Assembly (NCBI GenBank): GCA_038501195.1
Contig: JBBPUQ010000007.1
Span: 4,193,501-4,257,500, forward strand
Source of the DNA: Nemania diffusa
Taxonomy: Eukaryota; Ascomycota; Sordariomycetes; Xylariales; Xylariaceae
Direction of reading: 5' to 3'
DNA: 64,000 nucleotides
Shown: positions 47,602 through 59,680 of the stretch, piece by piece
Layout: each line of letters starts with the position of its first letter
Numbering within the stretch: the first letter of the stretch is position 1
Made by a program: the position numbers and the translations under genes
Notes under the pieces: model-generated
What the model saw: only the letters and a program-made list of their open reading frames with translations
Databases searched by the model: none
What the model was told of the DNA's origin: nothing

Positions 47602-50355
47602 ATGACGGAATCTACAACATCCACAAATGCCGTTGATCCTCTCTCACATCATTTCTGGCCCATAGGGTATAAACGTGTGATGGTGGAGGATATGGCACCG
47701 TCGGCCGTTGATACGAACCTATATGAGCAACGGAGTATAACAGGAGTGCAGAATGACACCGGAAATAAAAATCAGACGGTAGAAGGGCAGAAGGAGATTC
47801 GTAGGTCCCTACTCCACAAGAGTTTAAAATGAACTATTCAATCTAACAGCAGTAATAAAGTGAGCAAATTAAATAGTCTAGGAAAGTCGTCATCTACAGA
47901 ATCCATTAAATCATGGATTAAAGCGTGCCGCGACCAACACTTGAAGCTCGACATCGATCGACTAGCGCGGTTTGCTGTATGCAGGGATGCGCTAGAGGTC
48001 GTCAAATATTTAGTCGACCATGAACAGGCGAGTCTCTCCCGCCAGGACGCTTATGGTAGATCGGCCATCTTTTATGCTCTATGGTCTTTCCCTACCGACT
48101 GCATGTTGAAGTACGTTGGGTCCAAGTTGCCAGAGGAATCCAAGCTACACGATTTAAATCACCAAGATCTAAAAACCAAACGCACACCCTTACATTATGC
48201 AGTACGGTACGGGAATTCGAATGTCGTCGAGTTTCTGATCGACATGGGAGCAAGCACCACGATTCTAGATCTAGAGAACAAGAAGCCAATAGATTTTGCT
48301 CATTATCGAAGCCGAGGGCGACCAAGCGTCGAAAACAGTCGCATAGTATCACTTCTGGAGTTCGAGCACTTCCTCACGTTTCGACCTTCGTTTTGCATTG
48401 GAGTCTTCTTTGATGACAGTGAACAAGTACGAATAATACGGCAAGCTGAGATATCAGCCAAGTTGTTATTCTCTGTAAAGCTATTACAAGACCCCGTTCA
48501 GCCCATTACATGGCTGCATATCCCCGAGACAAATGTAAGATTCCAAAAGTACAAATAGCACCTTTATATGGTTTAACAAGACAAGTAAAAGGGATTCGCA
48601 GCTTATGTAAGTTTTCTACAATATGCCAAAATTAAACCCTAGTCCTAACATGGCCGAGTCTATTCTCAAAAGATATGGGCGAGATATAGAACGCCCGGCA
48701 TATGTCACTAGCGCCTTTGTACCTTCATTTCTACAATCCCAACACGCTCCAGCTAATCGACATCTTCCTTATCGCGATCCCATGTATGAGAAACCACGCA
48801 GATGGCCGGCGAAATATAAAGAAGTCGTTGATATTGTGGTACGGTGCATAAAATATATGATTTAAGATGAGACTAACACGTGCAGTTTCCATGTCTCGTA
48901 CTCCGAACTAGAGAGGCTCAGATATATGAGAGAGAGAGTATCAAAAACCTTAAGGCACGCCTAACTGATGGGTTCCTTAGCAGTACTTTGCAGCCTGAGA
49001 GGACATTAGATGAGATGTATTTCACAAGCCTCCCAGCTACCGCCCTTGCTACTCGAAACGAAAACCAGGTAGTATCAAGAGAGCATGAACCAACTAAGGA
49101 ATATCCGTCACAGCAACCAATTTTAATGGTCCCCCAACTTTGGGTTTGGAGACGCGACTGTTTTATTTTAACAGCTTATCCTACATCTTGGTCTTCCGTT
49201 ACAGAATGCGACTTTCTTGATATTAGACGTACATGGGTCAAGAGGCATACAGACAATCCTGCCCTCTTAATCGGAATGATCATTGCTCATCACATATCAG
49301 AATTTGGCGGCCGAAAAAATGGCTTTCCATCGACCCTTGATATTTTCGAGTCTAGCATAGCTCAGATCCTAACAGAGGTCAACGGATACATGGATCCACA
49401 TACGCTGCCGCGACCGGAAATGAAGAAAGAGCATGACTCATGTTTAGAATTGCTGACATCAGAGAAGAACTAACAATGATACAGCATGTCTTGGAACAAC
49501 AGTCAGAAGTTCTACATAGTTTGATGTATGAATTTATCGGAAGAGATTCACTGAATGAACGTATAGATCCTCGTCGCAGCCCCTTCGATTACCACCTGGG
49601 AATGGACAACCTAGATTCGAAGAGTTGGAATGAAGTAAGAGACTCGGCAATAAAAATTATGAACTATCAAAAGAGGGCGAAAAAGATTGACGGGGATGCA
49701 GAGAGGGTCGAGAAGAGGATTCAGGATCAACTAAATCTGAAGAGGACACACGCTAGCATCAATGACGCCCGCGTTAGTCTGGTATTCGGCACAGCTATCA
49801 TCGGATTTACCGTCATCACCGTCATATTTGCTCCCCTTGCTTTCATGACAGCACTATTTGCTCTACCTCTCGACGTCCTTCTAAGAAACCAGCTCCAACT
49901 CAGCGGAACTGGTGGTAACTCAGGTGCTACAGTGGCAGCACAACCTACGGCTACGTACAGTACAAGATATGTAGCAACATGGTTTAGTGAGTTCTCTTCT
50001 TGGGTTCATTTTCAGTGCTCAAATCCAAAGTTTTTATCACCCGATACTTCCAATGAACTGATGTCTTGAAGCGGTGGCTGAGGTGGTATCCTTGGCCGTT
50101 ACAGCTCTGCTCGTCGTGTTCTGCGTCTGGCTCCTAGGCGGCACTGGGAACTTTGCTGCTCTACAACGGAATAACCCTGACCAAAAGAAATCGAGACTGT
50201 TGCATCTGACTAGGAACAAGCGGGCTGATAGGGATGCAGCCATAGGCTCAGCTCATGAGAGTAGCTCTGTATCGGGACAAACCCAGACTAGATTTAGGAG
50301 AAGGGCTGTCAATTCCAGGAATGGTAGCATGCATGGTGGACTCAGTGAGGTTTAG
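47602..50355 (+). pseudogene. Ankyrin-CorA-type membrane protein gene, frame broken
   Basis: The coding pieces follow the order of the fungal ankyrin plus CorA-like Mg2+ transporter family. They are an N-terminal leader (47602-47832), an ankyrin section (47860-48540, with TPLHYAVRYGNSNVVEFLI), a linker (48623-48838 joined in phase to 48886 by a 47 bp intron), the helical CorA-like stalk with DIREELTMIQHVLEQQ, a first membrane segment at about 49776-49880 (VFGTAIIGFTVITVIFAPLAF) and a second at about 50080-50145. The pieces do not join. No phase-compatible splice was found between 47.8 and 47.87 kb or between 48.53 and 48.65 kb. A one-base shift near 49455 is needed to continue from LELL into DIREEL. 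The second membrane segment lies in a third frame. Either it is a decaying gene or the exon structure is unusual. Confidence 0.6.
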
Positions 50356-50889
50356 TTCGTCAATCGCAACTAAAGAAACACATCGTAGGCGACTGTCCTA
50401 TAATTATGACTTATTAGCAGGCGACTTCGCACAATACCACGAAAGGTTTGGGCACAGAGACTCAAACAACTATTATAGCTGTGGGGAAGGGCGGACTTCT
50501 CAACACGTTTTCTTCTATAGGCGACTACAGAAACACCGACTGCTGCCATCTCGGACTCTGAGGGCAGCCTTTACACCATTTTTAGGGGGGAAAGCGTGGA
50601 ATCGGCAGAATTTATAGAGAAGACTGTCTCCTTCTCGAGGATATTCCCCAGATAATTTCGACAGAATAAGGAGCAAGACTAATAGGTCTTATAGTCTTGA
50701 TTCCGCAACAGCGTGGATGGTCATGTGAGGGGCCCTGGATGTAAATAGTTAAAGGCACCTCTAAAACCCTGCGATCTGTGGCTCTGAGAGGCGTGGTTGA
50801 CCCAAATTGGAACGTTCCCCACGCTAAAAATCAATCACAGATAGTCCTATAAGGCTACATGCACATTGTGAAACTACCAATACGATGAT
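50356..50889. other. intergenic, 0.5 kb
   Basis: No gene was recognised; this is the shared 3' side of the CorA-like relic and the hydrolase gene. Confidence 0.4.
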
Positions 50890-52002
50890 CTAATACTTCC
50901 GGACGAAGTCTCCGACTTTTGCTGCAACTTCCCAGGCCGTCTTCTCAAACCCCAGCAGCTCAGAGCTAAGGAACGTGTCGTGAACGCCGGCGTCCTCGTG
51001 GTTCACTTCGACCACGTTTCCCTCAACTGTACTCATCTCCTCAGCCCACTTAAGAATACGCTCATAGAACAGCTCGGCCGTCCCGACGTTCGCGAAGACG
51101 GGCACAGTCCGGAACGGGTTTCCAAGTTGTGTGATGTACGGGTCAGACCGTGCATTAGGCCAATTGCCGGCATACGCGTGAGCGCCCCAGTACGGGTACG
51201 TCGCCGGAATGAAATCTGTGTGCTTGTTGGGGTTATCGGTAATATCGTAGTAGAAGGGCGCTACCCATGGCGATAGAAGCACGGCACACTTTGGATCTGG
51301 AACACGGGTCGCCGCGCCGAAGTTGCGGATATATAGCAACAGAGCCATGGTAAGATTACCGCCTGAGCTGTCTCCGGCCACGACGATCTGCTTGGCCGGG
51401 ATATGTAAGTCGTTGAGGAGGTAGAGATAGCTGGAGAGCGCGTCCTGTAGCGCCGCCGGGAAGGGATTCTGCCCGCCGTGGCCGGAGAGCCGATACTGCA
51501 CTGAGAACACGGCATCCGCGCCGCCCTTCTCGAGAAGCTTTTTAGCAATGGCTCCACAAGTGGCGTCACGGCCATCACCTTGAATAAAGGCCCCTCCGTG
51601 GAAGTAGAGAAAGATGGTTTTGAACGCTATGTCTCCCTTCGGAATACCCGGGGACCATGTCCCTCCGATTGTTGCGGGTTTGGTAGTCTCGGAAGCGAGA
51701 AGCCCGGTATAGAAGTCAGGTTTGGCAGGCTTCACGACCTGAAACCTGTTGCCTTCCTTTCCTGGTTCTAAAGTAAGCGCATCTGTAATGCCGATGCGGG
51801 ACGTAAGATCTAGTAATCGATAGGCGATATGGGTCATGAATGTCTGCTTTGCGCTCCATTGTGGATGCGGCCGCAAGGCGGGGACAATGGCCTTTATGGT
51901 GTAGTAGGGAAGCTGTACAACAATTGCGGCAGCGTACATCAACTGAAAGACGACCCTTAATGGCTGGTATGAAACCAGGGGAAATTTGCTCCCGTTTGCC
52001 AT
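50890..52002 (-). CDS. Alpha/beta hydrolase fold-3 protein (lipase/steryl-acetyl-hydrolase type)
   Basis: A single exon of 370 codons. The fold-3 (HSL-like) hallmarks are complete: oxyanion HGGA at 135-138, nucleophile GDSSGG at 210-215 with Ser212, and the catalytic His341 in GVHDT near the C-terminus; Glu310 in VGTAELFY is the likely acid. An N-terminal hydrophobic segment at about 17-40 suggests a membrane anchor, as in fungal relatives of yeast Say1 that deacetylate sterols at the ER. The substrate cannot be told from sequence. It lies next to the polyketide synthase relic, but nothing shows they belonged together. Confidence 0.88.
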   Translation of the reverse strand: MANGSKFPLVSYQPLRVVFQLMYAAAIVVQLPYYTIKAIVPALRPHPQWSAKQTFMTHIAYRLLDLTSRIGITDALTLEPGKEGNRFQVVKPAKPDFYTGLLASETTKPATIGGTWSPGIPKGDIAFKTIFLYFHGGAFIQGDGRDATCGAIAKKLLEKGGADAVFSVQYRLSGHGGQNPFPAALQDALSSYLYLLNDLHIPAKQIVVAGDSSGGNLTMALLLYIRNFGAATRVPDPKCAVLLSPWVAPFYYDITDNPNKHTDFIPATYPYWGAHAYAGNWPNARSDPYITQLGNPFRTVPVFANVGTAELFYERILKWAEEMSTVEGNVVEVNHEDAGVHDTFLSSELLGFEKTAWEVAAKVGDFVRKY

Positions 52003-52555
52003 TCTGGTCGAGCTGCCAATACAAACAATGACGAGAGATGATAATATTCAAGATGGGCCGCAGTGAGAGAGTGGCGGCAGAGGAAATTAGGCGTAGCTGG
52101 GATACTCGTCAACTCTGTAATAAGGGCTGATTTGGCGTGAGATATTTGGCGCGTGAAGACAGTGCCCAGATTTACCAGTAAAGAAGAGGAAGTACCAGAA
52201 TCTGTTACGTAAATCAAGCGCCGTTGAACAATCAAAATTGAGATAGAACTAGTATGAGGGTGTTCTGTGCCACCGTATCATTTCTTTCCCTCTTTGTACC
52301 GGGATCGAGTACGGGGTGTAAAGGGCAGATTCAATCAATTGCTACCTTGTGTTGTATTAATAATGTAAAAAGTTCGCCAGGGCTGCACCTGGGGGCTACT
52401 GTGTTGGGCTTATTACATTACCCCAAATTACCAAGTATCCGCCCATCTCTACCTGCCTTAGGGAGGAGAGTACGCGGCCCCTCATATCAGCTTGAGATGT
52501 TAGCTGCACCTGCATATCAAGTGGTTCGGGATAGGGCTCTTTAGAGATATACTGT
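52003..52555. other. intergenic, 0.55 kb
   Basis: It is the 5' side of the hydrolase gene and ends where the polyketide synthase relic becomes recognisable. The missing N-terminal synthase domains are not here. Confidence 0.4.
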
Positions 52556-53692
52556 CCCAGACCTCTGCATACCTATGATGTCGGCGCCGTTAAGGAAGCG
52601 TTTCGGTATATCCGGAGCAGAAAGAACACGGGGCGTGTCGTGATTCGCATTGACCCTCAAATTGAGGTTCAGGTACGTAGACAAGAGACTCTCCTATAAT
52701 TGGAATTTGAGGCTATTGTGTGGTTTATCTAGAAGCGTCTAATCACCCCTAGAACATGGACGTTTGCCGAAGATGCTACTTACTTGGTCGTAGGGGGTCT
52801 GAGTGGAATCGGGCAGTCTATGCTAAAATGGATGGCTTCGAGAGGCGCGAAGAATGCTAGTGCCATCAAGGTCAGGAGCAGCATCTGTTGCCGCTGTTCA
52901 AATTATCAATAAGCTTGAGGTCGCGAGGCATTAAAGTGGAGGCTCCCATATGTGATATCTGATCTAGAGTTCATGGTCATGCTCTCCTCTGTATCTGGGG
53001 TTGTCGGCAACCTAGGCCAGTCTAACTACGGCTTCAGGACGCGCTGGCGCGGTTTCGATTCACTCGGAAGAAAAAGACGGCATCAATCGATCTCAGCGTC
53101 ATACAAACCACCGGTGTCGTCGCCAAAAGCAAGGCCCTGCAGAGACATTTGGACATCGCTGAGAATCATCTGGGCTAGGTTGAAGAAGATGAGCTCCTTG
53201 CGCTTTTGGATGTTACCTGCGACCCAGCTGCTGACCTAACTATTATCGGTGACTAGATCGTCTTGGGCTAGACACGTCCGAGAAGTTCTTGGCACGCTCG
53301 CACGAATCACCCGCGATTATGCAGCGGCCACTCTTCGCGCATTTCAACGGTCAGACACATTCCTCCCTCCATGACCCGACGGTGAGAGGCTCGCAGTCCG
53401 GTGCGCTACTTAGGCGGGCTGGGACAGCTGACGACCGCGCGGGCATCGTGACACAGGCTCTTACGGGCCTACTGGCGCGGTCACTGGGATTAAGCCTGAG
53501 GACGTAGACATCGGAAAGCCACTGCACGCGTTCGGTGTTAACTCCCTAGTCGCTGTCGAGCTGCGCAACTAGCTCTTTAAGGAGTTCGTAGCTGCTATCC
53601 TCGTGTTTAAACTTGTGGGCGGGCGGACGGTTGAAAGTGTAGGGATTTTCGTTGAGAAATGCTCGACGATTACAGGGAGTAAGGTCGGGTAA
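52556..53692 (+). pseudogene. Highly reducing polyketide synthase relic (ER end, KR, ACP)
   Basis: Several short stretches in shifting plus-strand frames keep the order of the C-terminus of a reducing PKS. At 52556-52672 is the end of an enoyl reductase (RPLHTYDVGAVKEAFRYI, NTGRVV). At 52754-52859 is a ketoreductase nucleotide-binding motif (TYLVVGGLSGIGQS). At 52967-53030 is the KR active-site region (VMLSSVSGVVGNLGQSNYG, Tyr kept). At 53185-53240 are ELLALLDVTCDP, and at 53490-53692 the acyl-carrier domain (FGVNSLVAVELRN, phosphopantetheine Ser at 53543-53545). An in-frame TAG follows RN where relatives have Trp. The KS, AT and DH domains are absent. Frameshifts and stops make it non-functional. 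Confidence 0.85.
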
Positions 53693-54447
53693 CGTGTGGT
53701 AAGATCAGAGGGGCCTGGTCATTAGATAATAGGCGATGCGTTCAACTAATTGTCACCATGGCATGTCATTGCTTCAATCAAAAGTATATACTATATCGTA
53801 CGGCTCTTATTAACAAGCTCTTTAATCATTATTGCGACCGTGACCATCATACAGTTGAGTTGTCTATAAACTTCGCAGCAATCGAGCAGGCCTTTTCATT
53901 TACGCGCCGCCTGCAGATCGAGAGTAGAGCCTTTGCAATGTATTGGCGAGGAGATAACCTTTTATTAGATAAGGGTTCCCTTTTCCCCTTATTTAGCTGC
54001 ATGTAGGACTGCTGTTCGCTTTCGCTCTCTACGCACTAACTACTCAACAATGTGAAATGAAGAGGTAGCATTAGAGTTGGAGACCTGCTAGCTCAGGCAC
54101 AGCAACTAATAGTTAGCCACGTAAGAAGCGTGGCTCTGACGTAGCAGTATTATGCACCTCTGTAGCGTTCTGCCGTAGAATTGAGGCGCGCGGTATAAGC
54201 CACGCCAGATGCTCACAACAACATGCTTCGTACCGATTAGTGCTTGCCACTCTCGTCTGACACACCCATGCAGGACCCCTCAATTTTATATCCAGTAATC
54301 CATCAATTATTCTCCAACAAAACTCGTTGATGAGAAACACCTCACCTCAGTTGCCCAACTGCATGTGATCCCTCGTAACTTCCTCTTACCTTTTTTCAAC
54401 TACTTGTAAAGAGGCTTTCAGCGATATCATCACGCGCCCCATCTGTC
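53693..54447. other. intergenic, 0.75 kb
   Basis: An 82-codon frame (53758-54006) has no recognisable motif and is not called. This is the upstream side of the second NACHT gene. Confidence 0.4.
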
Positions 54448-57400
54448 ATGGAAGCTTTTGCTATTCTTAGTGTGGTAGTTAATATCGCTCAGGCTGTTGA
54501 CTACGGGTTTCAGCTTATTCAGAAAAGCAAGAACCTGCGTGGGTTTGGTGCCATTAACCCAGAGTTGAACGACGACGTATTCCGACTCAAAACCCTCGCA
54601 ACAGGTCTCAGTTCTCAAGTCCTTCCGAAAAGCGCAGGAGAGCTTCAGATTCTAGCAACCAAATGTGCCGAAATTTCTTCGGCGCTCATCTCACAGCTTG
54701 AGCAGCTCGAGCCAGTAGATCGCAAGTCGAAACGACAACGAGCCAAGGCGATATGGAAGAGCGAACGTCGGCGAAGCCATATTAGGAAGCTTGAAAGACA
54801 GCTGAAGAACTACAGGAGCCAACTTCATCTGCACCTAACAAGCTTTTCTACGTAAGTCATCAACGCATACTGCGGGGTGATCTATATGCTAGGTATGGCT
54901 AATACTCTCTAGAATTGAATTTCGCGAGATGTTAGACAAGATGGGCCAAGATGTCCAGAAAATGCAAGGCGAGCTGACCGCAATACATTTTGATGTCAAA
55001 GAACTGGGCAAATCAGCTCACGTTGGCCAAGAAATCTCAAGGACTCTCCAGCCACTGGTCCAGCATTACTATGATGACCATGTTCAATCGGTTGAACAGG
55101 CCATTCTTGACAAGCTGCACTTTCCTAATATGCATGAAAGATTTGATACAATCATTGATGCCCATGAGGAAACGCTCTCGTGGCTGTTTAATCCCCGCCA
55201 CGATGACAGTGATGGCAAAGGAAAGGCTCGCGAGGATTTCGTTACCTGGCTTCGGGAAGGAAACTATTTTTTCCACATTTCTGGCAAACCAGGAGCCGGG
55301 AAGTCCACCATGATGAAATACATCTGTTCACACGAAGACTTAAACAGACATCTCGAAGTCTGGTGCCGAGGTGCTCGGCTCGGCCGTGGGCAGTTCTTCT
55401 TCTGGATGCCTGGCACTGCGGAACAAAAAAGTCTCAAGGGACTTCTGCGTGGAATATTACATTCAATACTCCATGAAAACCGCAACCTCTTCTCGATCGC
55501 GTTACCCGACCTTTGGAAGCTTACACGCACTCAGTCTATCCCCTCCCGAGAGCTAGAGTATCGTGATTTCCAACAAGGACTAGAAAATATCTTCAAACAT
55601 GCTAGTCACTCTCGCTTGTATAAGTTTGCTCTGTTTATCGATGGACTTGACGAGTTTGAAGGGCGACACCTCGATCTCATTAACACTATGAAACAATGGA
55701 TGGAGAAATACCCCTCAGTCCTGAAAATTTGCGTTTCCAGCCGCGAGTATGCCGTATTCCAACAGTCGTTCTCAGACTCTCCCAAACTTCGTTTACACGA
55801 ACTCACATCCATAGACATATCCAGAATGGTGTCCGCACGAGTAAGATCAAATCCGGAGTACAAGTCCGTCTTCACATCGGATAAAGAATTTCAAGCAACC
55901 GTGGATCTTGTTACAGCCAGGGCCGAGGGGGTCTTTCTATGGGTTTCTCTCGTCTTAGCTGGCATTGAAGATGCGATGATATCCGGAGCTAGCTTACGCG
56001 AAGTGGAGGAAAGGATAAAGGCTTATCCAACGGAGCTCGAGCCCCTATACTGGCATTTGACAAATTTGATACATGGAACAGATCGCACATGGGCATTTAG
56101 GGCCCTAAAAATGGTTCAGTTCTTCCAATCCCGAAGAGATAACGTTAAGCACCGATCGTTTTGGGGGATAAGTGTTCTGGAGCTCTCATTTTTGGAGGAC
56201 ATACAAGACGATTTTGCTACAATTGGAGGTTCAGAGATGTCGATAACCCAACCCCATACCACCGCTTGGAGGTTGGATAAGACATATAAGAAGATTTATG
56301 GACGGTGCAAGGGGTTCCTACACGTGAACGTCTTGAGTGGCGACGATATCAAGCATCCATACATGATGAGGCAACAGGTCGTATTTATTCACAGATCAAT
56401 CGTCGAGTTCTTGGAAACTCCGGGATTTATTCAGATGGCAGAGCCATATATATCTGACTTCGACTGCTTCGGCAATGCTTGTGGTGCTTTCCTCCGATGC
56501 ATGGAACAACAGGTTATTTCTGATGTCTTTTGCGCCAAAGATCGTTTAGATATATTCAGCCCATTCTTAAAATCCAGTATTAACAACTATTTAAATGTAG
56601 CTGTCAAAACACAACTCTCCACCTTCAAAACCTTCACATTATTTCTAACGTCTTTGCAAGATAAACTTACAACCCTTGCAAAGCAGATTGAAAGTGGAAA
56701 CCCACTTCTCGAGGGAATACCCGTGTTCTTTGCTCTTGGGGCTCTCACAGTTGGGATTTTGGAACCGTCGCAACAAATGCGAGACGCAAAACAATCGATG
56801 GATCACCTATTCAGCGAGAATTACATTGACGATACATTTGCAATATTCTTTCAATATGGCTGTGAGGGGTGCTGGTCACATTTTACCCTAGAAGGATTCA
56901 TTGAGGCTATGTCTTTCTTCTTGTCCCATGGACTTGATTTGAATGACTTCGTAAAATCTAGCTTTGGTGGGCCTATAGCCTCTGCGTGGAGGATGGTTGT
57001 CTGGGGTTTCATGACGAACGAGTTACCACAAACTTGGTGCCCAAGCGTCATCGATTGGTGTCTTCGACACGGAGCAGACCCCTATTTAAACATCGGCTTG
57101 CGCTCAGGCGGCACGCATGTGCTTAAATGGCTACACCCGCCGGGTGGGTGGCAAATCCTCTTGAGTAAAGAATCTTCAGGAGCCGTAGTTCCAGCGGAGC
57201 CGCAAGTGACTCTCGCCATAATAAACGAAACGACACCTCTTTGGCAATCTATCAACCTAAGCCACAAGGCGCTAGAACTACAAGGATTGCTGTCCTGTTG
57301 GTTTCCAGAAAACGGATACTTCGTCGATCTCATAGACGGGTTACGATCTGATGAGAGTGGGATACATCCTGAATCCACACTGTTACCCAACAAAGCAGAA

Positions 57401-57574
57401 ATGCCATCTTGGCAGAGTATGAGGTCAACGTGGCAAACAGACTGCAGGGCGTATTCACGAGCCGACTTTGAAAACAAGGTAAAGAGTATGGGGCTAGGAA
57501 GAGAGGACTTGTGTAAGCTGGATAAGCTGTATGGTAAGTATATAACGGTTACAAGATATTACGTCATTTTATAG
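54448..57574 (+). CDS. NACHT STAND protein (NLR-like), 1021 aa
   Basis: Two exons, 54448-54851 and 54913-57574, with a 61 bp intron (GTAAGT...CTAG), give 1021 residues. Residues 1-130 look like the helical fungal STAND N-terminal domain (MEAFAILSVVVNIAQAVDYG), then a basic coiled segment. The linker EQAILDKLHFPNMHERF and Walker A GKPGAGKST at 259-267, with Walker B LFIDGLDEF near 375-383 and the sensor SSREY, are typical of fungal NACHT proteins. The 500 residues after the NACHT domain carry no visible ankyrin, WD40 or TPR repeats, so the recognition part is either degenerate or absent. Known role of the class: non-self recognition. The frame is intact from start to stop, with no sign of RIP. 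Confidence 0.88.
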
Positions 57575-57668
57575 CGTTAGTGGAAATAGAGCCATCTAGC
57601 TTGAGGAATTGCTGGTTTCCTTAATTAGCAAAAAGGGGGCGAGCGGTCCATTCCATACATCTTGAGAT

Positions 57669-57768
57669 TACTAAATTTGTTAGAAATACACCTTTAAAAA
57701 GAAAGATCAATAATTGACCGGTCACGCCAAATCTTTTGGCGCAGTGGTATTTTCTAACAAAATTAGTA
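57669..57768. repeat. 100 bp MITE-like foldback element
   Basis: Starts TACTAAATTTGTTAGAAATA and ends with a near-perfect inverted copy (TATTTTCTAACAAAATTAGTA). The middle holds a second hairpin, CGCCAAA/TTTGGCG at 57725-57741. Confidence 0.7.
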
Positions 57769-57960
57769 TCGAGCTCCTTGTGAGTATAGGAATGATGGGA
57801 GGCTAAAGATGGCGCTGTAGTGGATAAATAATAAGTAGTCTATTATGGGTGTTTCCAAGTTTTCCTTGGTATGTCGTGACTCCAGCTATCGTCAGGTGTA
57901 CGACAATCAAATACCTCGTAGGTTGTCATGTTATAGATACTCGGGTACTATAGAGTGTAG

Positions 57961-58029
57961 TACTGTTAGAAATACTTCAATTGTAGTATGAAGTTTATCT
58001 TTTAGCGTAGTAGTTATTTCTAACAAGTA
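57961..58029. repeat. 69 bp MITE-like element sharing the same ends
   Basis: Starts TACTGTTAGAAATAC and ends with TATTTCTAACAAGTA inverted, the same GTTAGAAATA terminal motif as the element 200 bp upstream. The interior is different. Confidence 0.6.
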
Positions 58030-58296
58030 CCTATTAGTATCTGTAGGACGCTAACGACGACGACGACACATGCTATCTAGCGCCCCTCTTCAGCTCTATA
58101 ATTCTGCCTTGAGGACCGCCAAGACCTGTATTCGCGTCTACTATAGGCAACAGGGACCTCTGAAAACAATATTAGAAGCAGTTCCGCCTGCATTAAACAT
58201 TCAGCATTCAGCATTCAGCGTTAAGCATTACTTACCTAGGTAGACATTAACCTCAATGCGCGTGCGTCTATAGTAGGTAGCATCTCAGTAGCAGCA

Positions 58297-59441
58297 ATGT
58301 CGGCGGCCAGCAGATTCGCATCAATCGAGGAGCTCCTGCTAATCCTCGCCGATTACGTAGGTCGTCTCTATCTCTCTCTTTCTCTCTCCACTAGCAAAGA
58401 ACTAGCTTCAGCGCGCTGACAGGAACTTAGGTATACGACCACGGCACGCTCTGGTCCCTTTGCCTCTCGAGCTGGCGGTTCAACTGCGTCTTCACGCCCA
58501 AGCTCTCAGAACACGCCGTCGTGCGCATAGAGAAGGACACGGAGGAATCCGCGGTGCGGCGCATCGTCGACAGCTTAGTGACGGGCCCGTATCTGCACGA
58601 CCTGCGGCATTTGCAGCTGATCGTGAACAACGGGCCGGAGTTCCCGGACGAGACGCTGGACCTGATCACCAAGCTGCTCAGGAACGCGCCGAACCTCAAG
58701 ATCTTCACGTAGGCCCATCCATCCATCCATCCACCCATCCCTCCCCTCTCCACACCTGCCCCAGTCCCACACGTCTAGCCAGGTTAGATAGCCAGTAGCG
58801 AAGTGAAAAACCGGGACTGCACCGACGGCTAACGCGGGCGCGCGCACCACAGCTGGGATACCTCGGACGGCGACGTGCCGGTGTCGACGCTGGTGCACCT
58901 GAGCCGGCACTGCGCGGGCCTGGAGGAGCTGCACCTGGGCTCGGGGCCGGACATGCACAACTACGGCACGGGGTTCCGGGACACGGCCGAGGCGCCGCTG
59001 TTCAGCAACGTGCGCGTCTTCACGTGCCGCGGGCTCGGCACCTGGCACGCGCTGTTCGTCGTGGGCCAGTGCCGCCGCCTCGAGCGCGTCGAGATGACCC
59101 GCATGAGCTACATGCTCGCGCTCGGCTGGGTGCACTCGGGATACCACGCACACCTGCGGGGGCTCGTGGCGCGGCAGGAGGCGGCGCGCGCGGGGGACGG
59201 CAGGCCGTTGAAGATGGACATGTGCTACTCGCGGAGCACGAAGGCGGATTATGACTGCGAGGTGTGCGCGAGCCCGGGCATGAGGCGGTGGAGGGCGGAT
59301 GATGAGAGGTATGAGGAGGTGTGGCCGTGGGCGACGGGGAGGGCGAGGCAGTTCCTGCATACGGGGCAGGTGAGGCATATCACGTACGAGTATCCCCATC
59401 CGTCGCCGACGGAGCCGTCGCCTACGGCTGCGGATTGGTAG
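58297..59441 (+). CDS. F-box-like protein with LRR-like region, 308 aa
   Basis: Three exons, 58297-58356, 58431-58708 and 58853-59441, give 308 residues. The phases match at both introns (GTAGGT...TTAG and GTAGGC...CACAG). The N-terminus (SIEELLLILADYV, then LWSLCLSSWRFNCVFTP) resembles the F-box pattern, which binds Skp1 in SCF ubiquitin ligases. The middle (HLQLIVNNGPEF, LVHLSRHCAGLEELHLGSG) has leucine-rich-repeat character. The C-terminal third is Arg/Tyr-rich without a known motif. A CATC microsatellite (58715-58738) fills part of intron 2. The F-box assignment is inferred from pattern only. Confidence 0.65.
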
Positions 59442-59680
59442 GTGTATGGATGGGCATGATCATGAATAATGAGCAAATTTGGGATTCTGATGTGTTTTAG
59501 TTTCTGTGATGAGAAAACTGCTAAGTAGATAGTCTAGATCGCATCTAGATACTCCTCGCCTACGAGCTATAGACCTGTCATCTACTACCCCCTAGTCAAA
59601 TACGTTTGGGGTAACATGTAACTAGAAAGTTGATAGTTACATACACCACAAATCACAAACACCACCACTAACCACCCTCA

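Larger units (their letters stand above)
57575..58296. other. intergenic with small foldback elements, 0.7 kb
   Basis: Contains the two short inverted-repeat elements listed separately and a threefold CATTCAG repeat near 58198-58221. No gene was recognised. Confidence 0.5.

Noticed and set aside
53758..54006. 82-codon frame between the PKS relic and the NACHT gene
   Set aside because: No family resemblance; insufficient length to call without transcript data.
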